This document shows positions 1 to 8,031 of a stretch of 13,694 nt of DNA, piece by piece. The stretch is from contig CAJTLE010000083.1 of assembly GCA_910577085.1 (NCBI GenBank), forward strand, positions 1 to 13,694. Direction: 5' to 3'. The DNA is from an uncultured Allobaculum sp. GTDB taxonomy: Bacteria > Bacillota_I > Bacilli_A > Erysipelotrichales > Erysipelotrichaceae. Both the position numbers and the translations under genes were made by a program. Below the pieces are notes generated by a model. The model saw nothing but the letters and a program-made list of their open reading frames with translations, was not told the origin of the DNA and did not search any database. Position 1 is the stretch's first letter, and every line of letters begins with the position of its first letter.

Positions 1-87
1 TTTCTTTTTCTCCTTATTCCAGAATGACTCCACTTCATAGACATAAATTCTTCCGTTTTTACCTTTAACCCTGACCTGAGATGACAT
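1..87 (-). CDS. Partial transposase (N-terminal 29 aa), probable IS1634/IS4-like element
   Basis: An open reading frame starts with ATG at 87 and runs off the left edge without a stop. A strong Shine-Dalgarno (AGGAGG, 7 nt spacing) precedes it. The 29 visible residues are basic and contain GRIYVYEVESFWNKEKK. From memory, this matches the opening of many IS1634/IS4-type transposases (a short basic start, then an aromatic strand of the type YVYESxSYWDKEKK). The DDE catalytic core would lie outside the window, so family and intactness cannot be judged. Its 5' end lies about 150 bp from the end of the sucrose hydrolase gene, so an element would have inserted downstream of the sugar operon. Another short basic protein is possible. 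Confidence 0.55.
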   Translation of the reverse strand, partial: MSSQVRVKGKNGRIYVYEVESFWNKEKKK

Positions 88-105
88 AAGAACCCCTCCT
101 GAAAC

Positions 106-140
106 ATATGTATAATTTGTAAAGATAATATTATACATAT
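106..140. repeat. Perfect 11-bp inverted repeat upstream of the transposase start
   Basis: ATATGTATAAT (106-116) and ATTATACATAT (130-140) are perfect inverted copies separated by 13 nt. They lie 19-53 bp upstream of the putative transposase start and contain -10-like hexamers on both strands. This could be an operator over the transposase promoter or part of the element's end. The other element end is not in the window, so the two cannot be told apart. Confidence 0.5.
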
Positions 141-238
141 CCTGATTTTTCAAGAGGAAAAACAAGTTTTAGCTTTATGTGTGGCTATGTCTTCATTTTG
201 ATTAGCGCTTCCTGTGTATATAGTGGGGAAATTAGGAG

Positions 239-1723
239 TTAAGTTCGGGCTGGGGTAGAAACAGGGACTTGAACAGCCAGGGAAGATTTTTCAAGGCCAA
301 GTGCCGGGGAATAGTCAATTTCAATCGGGTTCATCTGGGCAAATGTTCCATATAAAGGCCGGTCAGCCTGAAGAAACAGTTTCTGATCCTGATCATAGAC
401 ACGGCTGGAAAGGACGTACTGGCCATGGTTGATAAAAATCTCCACTGAACTTTCGTCACTGAAAATCTCCAGTTCCATACAGGAGTCCAGTTCAATATGG
501 CGGGCACTGCGTCCTTTGCCACTGCCCTCTGGATCGCAAAAGCGAAGGGTAAAGAGTTTTCCATCATAAGCCGCTTCAAGATCATGGCGCAGACGCAGAA
601 CAAACGGTCTGCTTTCGGGATTCAGTTTTAAAACGAATGTCCGTGTATGTAAAGCTCTGGCTTTTTTTCTGATACAGATTGGCTTTTCAACATCTTTTAA
701 AGCCAGGATTTCTTCGACAGGGTACTGGAAAACTTGGCCGTTTTCAAAGTGGATCATGCGGGGCAGGGTCAGACAATGTACCCAGTTCTGTTCTTTTTCC
801 GGATTGTCATAGGCGGCATCTGGAATTCCCATCCAGCCAATTACAATTTCGCGCCTATGATGATCGACAAAGCTCTGGGGGGCATAAAAATCAAAGCCAT
901 AGTCCAGCGTCTGGAAGTCTTTGGCGATCCATTGATTCTTTTCATCCAGACTTAGCCGGAAAAGACCGTTCTGATAGACGCTTTCGTACTTGTAGCCCTG
1001 TCTGGCTACGCCCTGGGGACAGGCCATCAGATATAAATCCTTTCCATCGGCAATCAGACCGGGACATTCCCACATATAGCCAAATTTTTCGGGAGAATGG
1101 ATAGTCTGAACGTATTCAAGATGGCAGAGGTTGTCAGGATCCGCCCGATAAAGCAAGGCGCATCCGACATCATCTCTGCTTCTGGCGCCTAAAACCATCC
1201 AAGGCTTACCCTCGATCACAGTCAGTTTAGGATCCCGGACATGACAGGACATATTGGCGGGGTAGTCTTCGTTGCGAAGCAGAACCTCTTTTGGCGAAAA
1301 GTGCAGACCATCAACCGAAACCAGATGGTTGGTATAATGCCCGCGCCCGCTGTAGATGTAGTCAAAATCTCCGGGTTCCAGAATATTTCCGGTGTAGAAA
1401 AGATGAAGCTTTCCTTGCCATGAAAGCGCACTGCCTGAATAGCAGCCATCTTTATCGATTGGCTGGTCAGGGACCATCAAAGTTCCCTGGTCGATATAGT
1501 GAACCCAGTCTGTGGTCGTATAGTGGCCCCAGGATTTGGACAGACCAAGATCGGCAGCCGGCGTGTACTGATGGCAGATGTGGATTGTGCCTTCATGATC
1601 GCACAGCCCATTGGGATCTGAGATCCATCCAATATCCGCCATAAGATGAAACTTCTGCCGCCCTTTGGCAGCAGAAGTTTCATTCAGACGTTTTTGCAGG
1701 GCGAACTGAATTTTAGTTTTCAT
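239..1723 (-). CDS. scrB: Sucrose-6-phosphate hydrolase / beta-fructofuranosidase, GH32
   Basis: This cytoplasmic enzyme would hydrolyse sucrose 6-phosphate delivered by the adjacent PTS into glucose 6-phosphate and fructose. The GH32 landmarks are all present (494-aa numbering): WISDPNG at 33-39 with nucleophile Asp36, FYTGN at 109-113, RDP at 163-165, and the acid/base Glu219 in ECPG. A beta-sandwich-like C-terminal third follows, and the length is typical. The first box is WISDPNG rather than the usual WMNDPNG, a small departure. There is no signal peptide, which fits an intracellular role. I chose the ATG at 1723: GGAG lies 7 nt upstream, inside the end of the transporter gene. A TTG two codons earlier is less likely. 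The 11-bp overlap with the PTS gene suggests translational coupling. Specificity for sucrose 6-phosphate rather than free sucrose or fructans rests on the PTS neighbour. Confidence 0.93.
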   Translation of the reverse strand: MKTKIQFALQKRLNETSAAKGRQKFHLMADIGWISDPNGLCDHEGTIHICHQYTPAADLGLSKSWGHYTTTDWVHYIDQGTLMVPDQPIDKDGCYSGSALSWQGKLHLFYTGNILEPGDFDYIYSGRGHYTNHLVSVDGLHFSPKEVLLRNEDYPANMSCHVRDPKLTVIEGKPWMVLGARSRDDVGCALLYRADPDNLCHLEYVQTIHSPEKFGYMWECPGLIADGKDLYLMACPQGVARQGYKYESVYQNGLFRLSLDEKNQWIAKDFQTLDYGFDFYAPQSFVDHHRREIVIGWMGIPDAAYDNPEKEQNWVHCLTLPRMIHFENGQVFQYPVEEILALKDVEKPICIRKKARALHTRTFVLKLNPESRPFVLRLRHDLEAAYDGKLFTLRFCDPEGSGKGRSARHIELDSCMELEIFSDESSVEIFINHGQYVLSSRVYDQDQKLFLQADRPLYGTFAQMNPIEIDYSPALGLEKSSLAVQVPVSTPART

Positions 1724-3620
1724 GGACAATCTCCATGACTGATTCGCCCCAGTTGACGGCCCCGGTATTGGTAATGTGAACGGGCTGCATACTGGTCACA
1801 ATCAGTGGTGTTTCAGTAGACAGGGATTCGGCTTCAATGGCCTCCAGATCCATCAAAGCCAGTTTCTGGCCAGCTTTGACGGTATCGCCTTCTTTGACGT
1901 AGAGTTCGAAGGGCTTTCCTTCCAGGCTGACCGTGTTCAGGCCCATATGAATGAGAAGTTCCGTTCCATTTTCCGCCCGCAGTCCAATGGCATGCTTGGT
2001 TGGGAAAATCATCAGGACTGTTCCGTTGACTGGGGAGACAACCAGCCCATCTTCAGGCGTGAACACCATGCCATCGCCCATAGCTTTTGAATTGAAAACC
2101 GGATCCGAGCATTCCTGGATGGGGGCTGCTTTTCCCTTGATTGGGGAGTAGAGCACGTTTTCTTTTACTTCAACGACAGGAACTGCTTCCTGTTCTTTTT
2201 TGGCTTTTGCTTTCTGCTTTTCCTCTTTGTGGAACATGCCCAAAGCCATGGTCAGAACAATACCCAGAACTAACGCAATCAAATGCGCAATGATGTAATT
2301 CAGATAGCCATTGTTGGTGGGATTGGCAATCGCCAGGCCAGGCAGAGCGGTTGTACCAAAGCCAAGGGCAGTCAGATGGGTCAAGTAAACATAGGCACCC
2401 GCACCAGCGCTTGCCAGACATCCGCCGATCAATGGACACTTGTGGCGCAAGTTGACACCGAAGATAGCCGGCTCAGAAATTCCAAACAGTGTAGACAGGA
2501 AAGAAGGAATACAGATCTCACGATCTTTCACGTTTTTCCAGTGCAAAGCCAGATAGCCAAGCACCGCACTACCCTGGCCCATTAAGGCAACAGACATCAA
2601 AGGATTCAGGAAGTTCGTTCCTGTATCAGCGATTAACTGGGCTTCGATTGCCCCAAAGATGTGATGCAGACCCGTGATGACAATAATCTGCTGAACACCC
2701 GCAAATAACATATACCCCAATACACCTAAGTTTTCAGTCACCCAGATCAGGCCGTAGGTAATCCAGTTGGACAGCGTTCTTCCGACTGGGCCAATCAGCG
2801 TGAACAAAAGCAGCGTAGAAACCAGAACCGTCAGTAACGGGGAAACAAGCAGCTTGATGGCATCGGGAATCTTTTTGTCAAAGAACTGATCCAGTTTGGC
2901 GACCACATAGCCAATCATCAAAGCGATAATAATGCCGCCCTGGAAACCAACCAGTTCGATCGGAACGCCAAACAGGCTGAGTGTTTCAGGTGTAGCAACT
3001 CCCTGGGCTGCATCATAAGCATTCGTCAGGTTGGCAGATAACATGATGGCGCCCAGAACGATACCAAGAATGGGTTTACCGCCATAGCGCTTGACGGCTG
3101 AATAACATACCGCAAGCGGCAGGACATCAAAGATCCCGGCGGATGCGATGGTAACCAGACGGTTGATCGCATAGAGTGTTGCGTTATTTTTGACAAAGTC
3201 AAGGTTGTTGAGAACGCCAGTCAGGCCAAGAAGCAGAGCAGCAGCCAGAATTCCCGGCATGATTTCGATAAAGACGTCAGAGAGCGATTTGATCGCGATC
3301 TGGAGTGGATTGTGTTTTTTGGCTCCGGCTTCTTTAATATCGGTCAGAGACATGTTCTCAGTATGGGTATATTTAGAGAAAACATCATAGACATCATTAA
3401 CCAGGCCGGCTCCAAAGATCATCTGGAGCTGGTCGCCCGCTACGAACGTTCCTTTGCACAAATCGATGTTGTCAAGCTTTTCCATATCCGCTTTGTCATT
3501 ATCCTTGAGAATAATGCGAAGGCGGGTAGCGCAGTGTGCAGAACCGGCGATGTTGTCCATGCCGCCAACTGCATCGACGATTTCCTTGGAAATCTGTTCA
3601 TACCTTTCAGTTTTATTCAT
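1713..3620 (-). CDS. scrA: PTS EIIBCA transporter, sucrose-type (glucose/beta-glucoside superfamily)
   Basis: This membrane permease imports and phosphorylates a disaccharide. The domain order is IIB-IIC-IIA in 635 aa. IIB (about 1-90) carries the phosphorylatable Cys30 in GSAHCATRLR. IIC (about 105-460) is strongly hydrophobic with many membrane segments and includes the GISEPAIFGVNLR motif typical of this family. A charged Lys/Glu-rich linker (about 465-490) leads to a IIA-Glc-like domain with His543 (TKHAIG) and His558 (LLIHMGLNT), matching the His75/His90 pair of E. coli IIA-Glc. His558 is the expected phosphorylation site. Having a fused IIA means no separate IIA-Glc is needed. The start ATG has GGAGG spaced 7 nt upstream. 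Substrate assignment to sucrose comes from the overlapping GH32 gene. Trehalose- and beta-glucoside-specific relatives look similar, so specificity is inferred. Confidence 0.9.
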   Translation of the reverse strand: MNKTERYEQISKEIVDAVGGMDNIAGSAHCATRLRIILKDNDKADMEKLDNIDLCKGTFVAGDQLQMIFGAGLVNDVYDVFSKYTHTENMSLTDIKEAGAKKHNPLQIAIKSLSDVFIEIMPGILAAALLLGLTGVLNNLDFVKNNATLYAINRLVTIASAGIFDVLPLAVCYSAVKRYGGKPILGIVLGAIMLSANLTNAYDAAQGVATPETLSLFGVPIELVGFQGGIIIALMIGYVVAKLDQFFDKKIPDAIKLLVSPLLTVLVSTLLLFTLIGPVGRTLSNWITYGLIWVTENLGVLGYMLFAGVQQIIVITGLHHIFGAIEAQLIADTGTNFLNPLMSVALMGQGSAVLGYLALHWKNVKDREICIPSFLSTLFGISEPAIFGVNLRHKCPLIGGCLASAGAGAYVYLTHLTALGFGTTALPGLAIANPTNNGYLNYIIAHLIALVLGIVLTMALGMFHKEEKQKAKAKKEQEAVPVVEVKENVLYSPIKGKAAPIQECSDPVFNSKAMGDGMVFTPEDGLVVSPVNGTVLMIFPTKHAIGLRAENGTELLIHMGLNTVSLEGKPFELYVKEGDTVKAGQKLALMDLEAIEAESLSTETPLIVTSMQPVHITNTGAVNWGESVMEIVHEN

Positions 3621-3811
3621 CTTTTTCCTCCGTGGCAGAAGGCCATCTGCAGCTGGCGCTTTCTGTCTTGATTACGGTTACAGTCTATCAGTTTAAAGGG
3701 AAGGGGAATATCGACGGATGTTGAGCGCATATGGTCTTTTGTGAACAACCATAGCGATCTAAGGCCATCTGTTCTTTTTCGTGTTTCTGGAAGAAAACTG
3801 GAATCGAATAA

Positions 3812-3840
3812 AATATACCTTATCTATAGATTGCTTTAAA
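3812..3840 (-). promoter_or_regulatory. Candidate sigma-A promoter for the scrA-scrB operon, with palindromes
   Basis: Read on the minus strand, TTTAAA (-35, 4/6 match) and TATATT (-10, 5/6) are spaced by exactly 17 nt, placing transcription start near 3805 and leaving a leader of about 185 nt. The spacer contains a perfect 10-bp palindrome ATCTATAGAT (3822-3831). Further upstream, TGGGTA (3864-3869) and TACCCA (3877-3882) form another inverted repeat with 7 nt between the arms. Both are reasonable operator candidates. I saw no convincing catabolite-response element and no clear RAT antiterminator motif. Confidence 0.45.
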
Positions 3841-4205
3841 TCTTTCTTTTCTTTGAGTGATTGTGGGTATTCTTTTTACCCATATTGACAAATGGTGATT
3901 TGTCCACAGTCATCCATCTGTGCCTTCAGAATGGGATAAGATCCAGTCTTGGCAGGAGAGCCAGGGACTTCTGGAAACAGAAATCAAAACCTTCGAATGC
4001 AACGAAAGTCCATAAGTACCGTCCGGATCGGCATGTCCTCTCCACTTTTCTGAATCTGGTTTATAGGTCTGATCTCAATTTGGATCGATATCTGCCTGAT
4101 CTTTTGTGTAGGTCAGAATTCAGAAAAATAGAGCAGAAAAGGGCAGAACGATTCAAAAGGATGAAAAACTAGAAAGTGAAGAGAGCTGACTGGCTCTGCG
4201 CCAGC

Positions 4206-4237
4206 AAAAGCCCTGCATCAATCTGTCTGCGGCTTTT
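4206..4237 (+). terminator. Terminator-like hairpin in the leader region upstream of aga
   Basis: AAAAGCC (4206-4212) pairs perfectly with GGCTTTT (4231-4237), and an inner GCA/TGC pair extends the stem. The trailing sequence is TTTTATA. No clear gene ends just upstream on this strand. It may be the remnant of a lost gene's terminator, or part of an attenuator for transcripts arriving from upstream. Confidence 0.35.
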
Positions 4238-4374
4238 ATAAGAACAAGGAGGAATACTGATTTTGGAGAAGGCAGCGCGATGGAGCAAGCAGAGGGATGG
4301 GAAGTATAAAGAAATGGCGATATGTGTTTTTGTGGTCTGGATATGGAAGGATGCGAACGCCTTTGAAGGATGGA

Positions 4375-4402
4375 TTGAATCCTGAAAATGACTGCCTATA
4401 AT
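4375..4402 (+). promoter_or_regulatory. Strong sigma-A promoter for the alpha-galactosidase gene
   Basis: TTGAAT (4375-4380, 4/6) and a perfect consensus TATAAT (4397-4402) are separated by 16 nt, predicting a start near 4409 and a leader of about 29 nt before the ATG at 4438. This gives the gene an independent promoter. Confidence 0.65.
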
Positions 4403-4411
4403 CGAAGTCAT
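4388..4411. promoter_or_regulatory. Candidate operator: inverted repeat spanning -10 and +1 of the aga promoter
   Basis: ATGACT (4388-4393) and AGTCAT (4406-4411) are perfect inverted copies 12 nt apart. They flank the -10 box and cover the predicted start site, an ideal position for a repressor. The cognate regulator is not encoded in the window. Confidence 0.4.
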
Positions 4412-4437
4412 ATGAAATCCGAGAAGGAGAAAAGAGT

Positions 4438-6663
4438 ATGCCGATTCATTTTAAAGAGTCTTCAATGACTTTCCATTTGTATAACCAGAAGTTCAGCTAT
4501 ATCCTGAAAATCCTTCCTGAGGGAATTCCGGTTCAGCTTTATTTTGGTGCCCCCCTGATTGATAAAGAAAACTGGGACTATCTTCTTGAATCTGTTCATC
4601 GCCCTATGCAGGTCGCTTATTCACTGGAAAAGCCTGACTTGTCACTTGAACATCTTCCTCAGGAATATCCGTCCAGTCTTTCTGGAGATATGCGTCCGGG
4701 CGCTATTGACCTGCTTCAGGAAAACGGCAGCCGGGTTTTGGACTTTCAATATGAAGGGCATTCAGTTCAGCCTGGAAAACCTTCGATCGCTCCATTGCCT
4801 GCATGCTATGTTGAAGAAGACCAGGAGGCCCAAACTTTGCAGATCCGGCTGTATGACAAAGCAATCCAGACGGAACTGGTTCTGTCTTACACTCTGTATG
4901 AAGATCGGCCGGTTTTGTGTCGAAACGCGCGGATTACCAATTCAGGTTTGCAAAAGCCTATCCTGAACAAAATGATGTCCATATCTTTGGATCTGCCCGA
5001 TGATAACTGGCAGGAGATGGTTCTGCCTGGGGCCTGGGCCAGAGAACGCAATATCGAAGTCCATCCTTTGCATACTGGAAGCCAGTCAATTTATTCGCTG
5101 CGCGGACATTCTTCCCATCACTACAATCCGTTTCTGTGCCTGAAACGGCCGGACACCAGTGAAAACCAAGGAGAATGCATCGGCTTGTCTTTTGTGTATT
5201 CGGGAAACTTTCTGGCGGATGTCGATGTGAATCCTTATCATACGACCCGGATTTCCATGGGGATTCATCCTTATACCTTCTCGTGGCCGCTGGCATCAGG
5301 TGAAACCTTCCAAACCCCCGAAGCGGTGCTGGTCTACTCGGATGAAGGGCTGAATGCCATGTCGCAGGCTTTTCATTCTCTGTTTCGTTCCCGGCTTGCC
5401 AGGGGTAAATTCCGCGACCAGCCACGTCCGCTGCTGCTGAATTCCTGGGAAGGCGTCTATATGGATGTCGAGGAACAGAAAGTTTTAGAGATGGCGCAGG
5501 CTGCTGCTGACCTTGGACTTGAATTGTTTGTGCTGGATGACGGATGGTTTAAAGGTCGAAATGATGATCGAAGTGCGTTAGGCGACTGGGTCTGTGATTC
5601 AGAGAAACTGCCCGGCGGCCTGAAAGATCTCAGTGAGAAAGTGGAGGCGATGGGACTGCAGTTTGGCCTTTGGTTTGAGCCGGAAATGGTCAGCCTGAAT
5701 TCTGATCTGTACCGGAATCATCCTGAATGGGTGCTTCATGTTCCGCAAAGACGGATGTCGGCTGGACGCAATCAGTTTGTCCTTGATTTTTCCAATCCTG
5801 AAGTGGTCGACTATATTGCCACCGCGATGGAAACGATTTTGGATGAAGCGAAGATTTCCTATATCAAATGGGATATGAACCGCTCGTTATCTGAGGTTTA
5901 TTCCAGCGCCTGCAGTCCGGACCAGCAGGGAACCATTTATCATCGTTTTATTCTGGGTGTCTATACCCTCTATGATCGGCTGACGCAAAAATATCCGCAG
6001 ATCCTGTTTGAATCCTGTGCGTCTGGAGGGGCCCGTTTTGATCCGGGAATGCTTTACTATGCTCCACAGGCCTGGACCAGTGATGATACAGATGCAGTTG
6101 AACGTTTGAAAATTCAGTATGGCACCAGTATGGTTTACCCGATCAGCTCAATGGGGTCACATGTTTCAGCCATTCCCAACCACCAGCTTCATCGGCAGAC
6201 CTCTTTGCGGATGCGTTCGGCTGTAGCGATGTTTGGCACCTTTGGCTATGAACTGGATCCACTGCTTCTTACGCCCCAGGAAAAGGCAGAGATTAAAGAG
6301 CAGATTTGCTTTATGAAAAAATATCGCAGTCTGATTCAGTTTGGAGAGTTCTATCGGCTTCGCTCCCCCTTCGAAGGGAACGAGACGGCGTGGATGGTGG
6401 TCTCACCTGATCGAAAAACTGCTCTTGTAGGTTATTATCGTGTCCTTCAACAAATCAATGTTGGGTTCCGCAGGCTGAAGCTGCCAGGCTTGCTGCCCGA
6501 TGCCCTGTATTCTATTTCCGGAAAAGAAGAAATGGAATACGGTCTTGAGCTTGAGCGGGCCGGAATGGTGATCAGTGATGACTCTTCCTCAGAAAACCGC
6601 AATACAGATGAAGGAGACTATCTGGCAAGGCTTTATCTTCTCCAGGTACAAGAAGCAGAGTAG
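4438..6663 (+). CDS. aga: Alpha-galactosidase, GH36
   Basis: This enzyme cleaves terminal alpha-1,6-galactosyl residues from raffinose, stachyose or melibiose-type sugars, and is probably cytoplasmic because no signal peptide is seen. It is 741 aa, close to the roughly 730 aa usual for bacterial GH36. The layout is an N-terminal beta-sandwich domain (about 1-330), a TIM barrel (about 330-650) and a C-terminal beta domain. Seen directly are LDDGWF (Asp367, Asp368), the nucleophile Asp479 in YIKWDMNRS, the CASGGARFD segment, and the acid/base Asp549 in WTSDDTDA. These numbers are one off the Asp478/Asp548 pair I recall for the Geobacillus AgaB enzyme. The ATG at 4438 has GAAGGAG 9 nt upstream, better than the internal ATG at 4465. 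Cleaving raffinose would yield sucrose, linking it to the neighbouring sucrose operon. Confidence 0.95.
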   Translation: MPIHFKESSMTFHLYNQKFSYILKILPEGIPVQLYFGAPLIDKENWDYLLESVHRPMQVAYSLEKPDLSLEHLPQEYPSSLSGDMRPGAIDLLQENGSRVLDFQYEGHSVQPGKPSIAPLPACYVEEDQEAQTLQIRLYDKAIQTELVLSYTLYEDRPVLCRNARITNSGLQKPILNKMMSISLDLPDDNWQEMVLPGAWARERNIEVHPLHTGSQSIYSLRGHSSHHYNPFLCLKRPDTSENQGECIGLSFVYSGNFLADVDVNPYHTTRISMGIHPYTFSWPLASGETFQTPEAVLVYSDEGLNAMSQAFHSLFRSRLARGKFRDQPRPLLLNSWEGVYMDVEEQKVLEMAQAAADLGLELFVLDDGWFKGRNDDRSALGDWVCDSEKLPGGLKDLSEKVEAMGLQFGLWFEPEMVSLNSDLYRNHPEWVLHVPQRRMSAGRNQFVLDFSNPEVVDYIATAMETILDEAKISYIKWDMNRSLSEVYSSACSPDQQGTIYHRFILGVYTLYDRLTQKYPQILFESCASGGARFDPGMLYYAPQAWTSDDTDAVERLKIQYGTSMVYPISSMGSHVSAIPNHQLHRQTSLRMRSAVAMFGTFGYELDPLLLTPQEKAEIKEQICFMKKYRSLIQFGEFYRLRSPFEGNETAWMVVSPDRKTALVGYYRVLQQINVGFRRLKLPGLLPDALYSISGKEEMEYGLELERAGMVISDDSSSENRNTDEGDYLARLYLLQVQEAE

Positions 6664-6701
6664 AACAAGATGAAGGACTGCTTCGGAAAATCTAAACAAT
6701 C

Positions 6702-6748
6702 AAGATGCAGAAAACCCAGCTGCTTGTCGGCTGGGCTTTTTGCATCTT
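6702..6748. terminator. Bidirectional terminator between aga and the ROK kinase gene
   Basis: Nineteen-base arms (6702-6720 and 6730-6748) with a 9-nt loop pair over almost their full length, with one G-U wobble and one A-C mismatch. The core is CCCAGC/GCTGGG, with A-runs on the left and T-runs on the right. The stem can therefore act as an intrinsic terminator for both convergent genes. Confidence 0.8.
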
Positions 6749-6764
6749 CGCTGATTTTTCAACT

Positions 6765-7676
6765 TTAAAGCTGATTGGTCAGATCCAGATAGTGATAAAG
6801 TGCGCCAATCAGGTTGGCATCGGCACTGAAGGTGCAGCTGCAGATTTCAGGCTGGGAGGCTGGGTTGAATGAGGGCAGCATCGCAAAGAGTTCACTCATT
6901 TTCTGATTCAGCGTTTCAATCAGGATGGGCTGGCGGGAAATTCCGCCGCCAATGGCAATTTTATCGACATCCAGAATCGTCTGGAGTCCAAACATGCCCC
7001 GGACTAACTCAGTACAGAAGTCTTCCAGTGATTGCTGGGCTTCAGAATCTCCATTTGCGTGAAGCGTGAAGAAATCACGCCCGGAGAAACTGGCTGGATC
7101 GATGTTCTTCTGACGGGCCAGACGATCGGTCAGCGCATGGGTACTGGCTGTAAATGCCCATACATCAAAGCCGTCCTGGTTTTTCCAGTGGACAGGGATC
7201 ATGGAAAACTCGCCCGCGGCATAGGTGCTGCCTCGATGCAGTTTTCCATCCAGAATGATTGCCCCGCCAATGGCAGTTCCGATGGTCATGACAATTCCAT
7301 TGGAGATCCCCTTCATAGAGCCCTGCCAGAGTTCAGCCTGGGCAGCAGCTTTCGCATCGTTTTCAAAGACCACAGGAACCGGGATTTCTTTTTCCAGAAG
7401 TTCTTTGAGGTTGACTTCATGAACGTAAGTTAAAGCTCCGCCGGTGTAAAAATAACCGGTGGCCGCGTCGATGCGGCCAGGGGCTGCCACAACAACAGCT
7501 TCAATGTTTTCGTTTTCATAATGATGATAAAGGCCAACCAGGGTCTGCAGGTAATCGTCCAGAGAAGTCATTGGTGTTGGGGCTTCGGACTGTTCGAGAA
7601 TTTTTCCCTGATTGTCCATCAGAGCATATTTGATTCCAGTTCCGCCAACATCAATGCCTAAAAATCTTCGTTCCAT
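6765..7676 (-). CDS. ROK-family sugar kinase lacking the zinc motif
   Basis: This protein probably phosphorylates a hexose or a glucoside with ATP in the cytoplasm. At 303 aa it has the ROK/actin-fold landmarks: the phosphate loop DVGGTGIK at 9-16, the catalytic Asp107 in FENDAKA, GTAIGGAI at 133-140, and the late glycine motif AIGGGIS at 241-247. The usual ROK signature of a His after Glu-x-Gly plus a CxCGxxGC zinc cluster is absent. Here the segment reads GEFSM (155-159) with no cysteine cluster, as in the zinc-free branch that includes beta-glucoside kinases. The start ATG has AAAGGA about 9 nt upstream. It converges with the alpha-galactosidase across a shared terminator. Fructokinase is possible given the sucrose genes, but glucokinase or beta-glucoside kinase cannot be excluded, so I give no symbol. 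Confidence 0.85.
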   Translation of the reverse strand: MERRFLGIDVGGTGIKYALMDNQGKILEQSEAPTPMTSLDDYLQTLVGLYHHYENENIEAVVVAAPGRIDAATGYFYTGGALTYVHEVNLKELLEKEIPVPVVFENDAKAAAQAELWQGSMKGISNGIVMTIGTAIGGAIILDGKLHRGSTYAAGEFSMIPVHWKNQDGFDVWAFTASTHALTDRLARQKNIDPASFSGRDFFTLHANGDSEAQQSLEDFCTELVRGMFGLQTILDVDKIAIGGGISRQPILIETLNQKMSELFAMLPSFNPASQPEICSCTFSADANLIGALYHYLDLTNQL

Positions 7677-8031
7677 TTTTTGTGTTCCTTTCTCGTTTTA
7701 AATAGTCCTTTTTTGCTGGAATTGAATTTGGTTTAGAAGATCTGTTTTAACGTGCAGCCTGATCTATCAGACCGGTACAGGATCGATTCAAGCAGGTGTT
7801 TTTCAGCTGGACCGCCCTGTTCTTTTCGTGAATTCAATTCCCTTGCTTAATGCTTTAAAACTACTATTGCCTGCCCGGAAAGAAAATCCAAGAATTTACC
7901 GGATTGAACATTCAAACGGTGAATTTCAATCATACACTTCAAAAGAATCTGGAAAGCAGCCGAATGAGAAAGATTAATTTTCCAGATGCAGAAAGGTTTG
8001 AAGAACAAAAAGGCAGAAGAATAATAGGAAT
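7677..8031. other. Divergent intergenic region with a 12-bp bulged hairpin
   Basis: No gene is seen in these 355 bases. The most notable element is a hairpin at 7902-7931: GATTGAA, a bulged C, ATTCA, loop AACGG, then TGAATTTCAATC. It pairs over 12 bp with a single bulge and also contains TTGAA/TTCAA palindromic units. A second, short palindrome, CTGATCTATCAG (7759-7770), lies upstream of the kinase gene. Promoter hexamers here are weak in both directions. Confidence 0.5.

Larger units (their letters stand above)
3621..4374. other. Intergenic region between divergent sugar genes, no convincing gene
   Basis: This stretch separates the divergent PTS operon and the alpha-galactosidase. A plus-strand open frame of about 103 codons (3861-4172) exists, but it starts at TTG, has no ribosome binding site and has a composition unlike its neighbours, so I do not call it. 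Near 4248 there is a good AAGGAGG motif, with a TTG 10 nt later opening a 40-codon frame ending at 4385. It has no recognisable family. Overlapping short hairpins at 4173-4215 (AGAGC/GCTCT and CTGGC/GCCAG) precede the terminator-like stem at 4206-4237. Confidence 0.5.

Noticed and set aside
195..215. AGCGCT core near 206 as a catabolite-response element
   Set aside because: It matches the cre consensus poorly on both strands and sits downstream of the sucrose hydrolase gene, not at a promoter.
679..1104. Open frames of up to 141 codons on the plus strand opposite the GH32 gene
   Set aside because: They are shadows of a well-supported GH32 coding frame, with no ribosome binding site and no family features.
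3861..4172. Plus-strand open frame of 103 codons between the PTS and aga genes
   Set aside because: It has a TTG start with no ribosome binding site, no recognisable domain and an irregular composition. It overlaps the upstream palindrome of the PTS operon.
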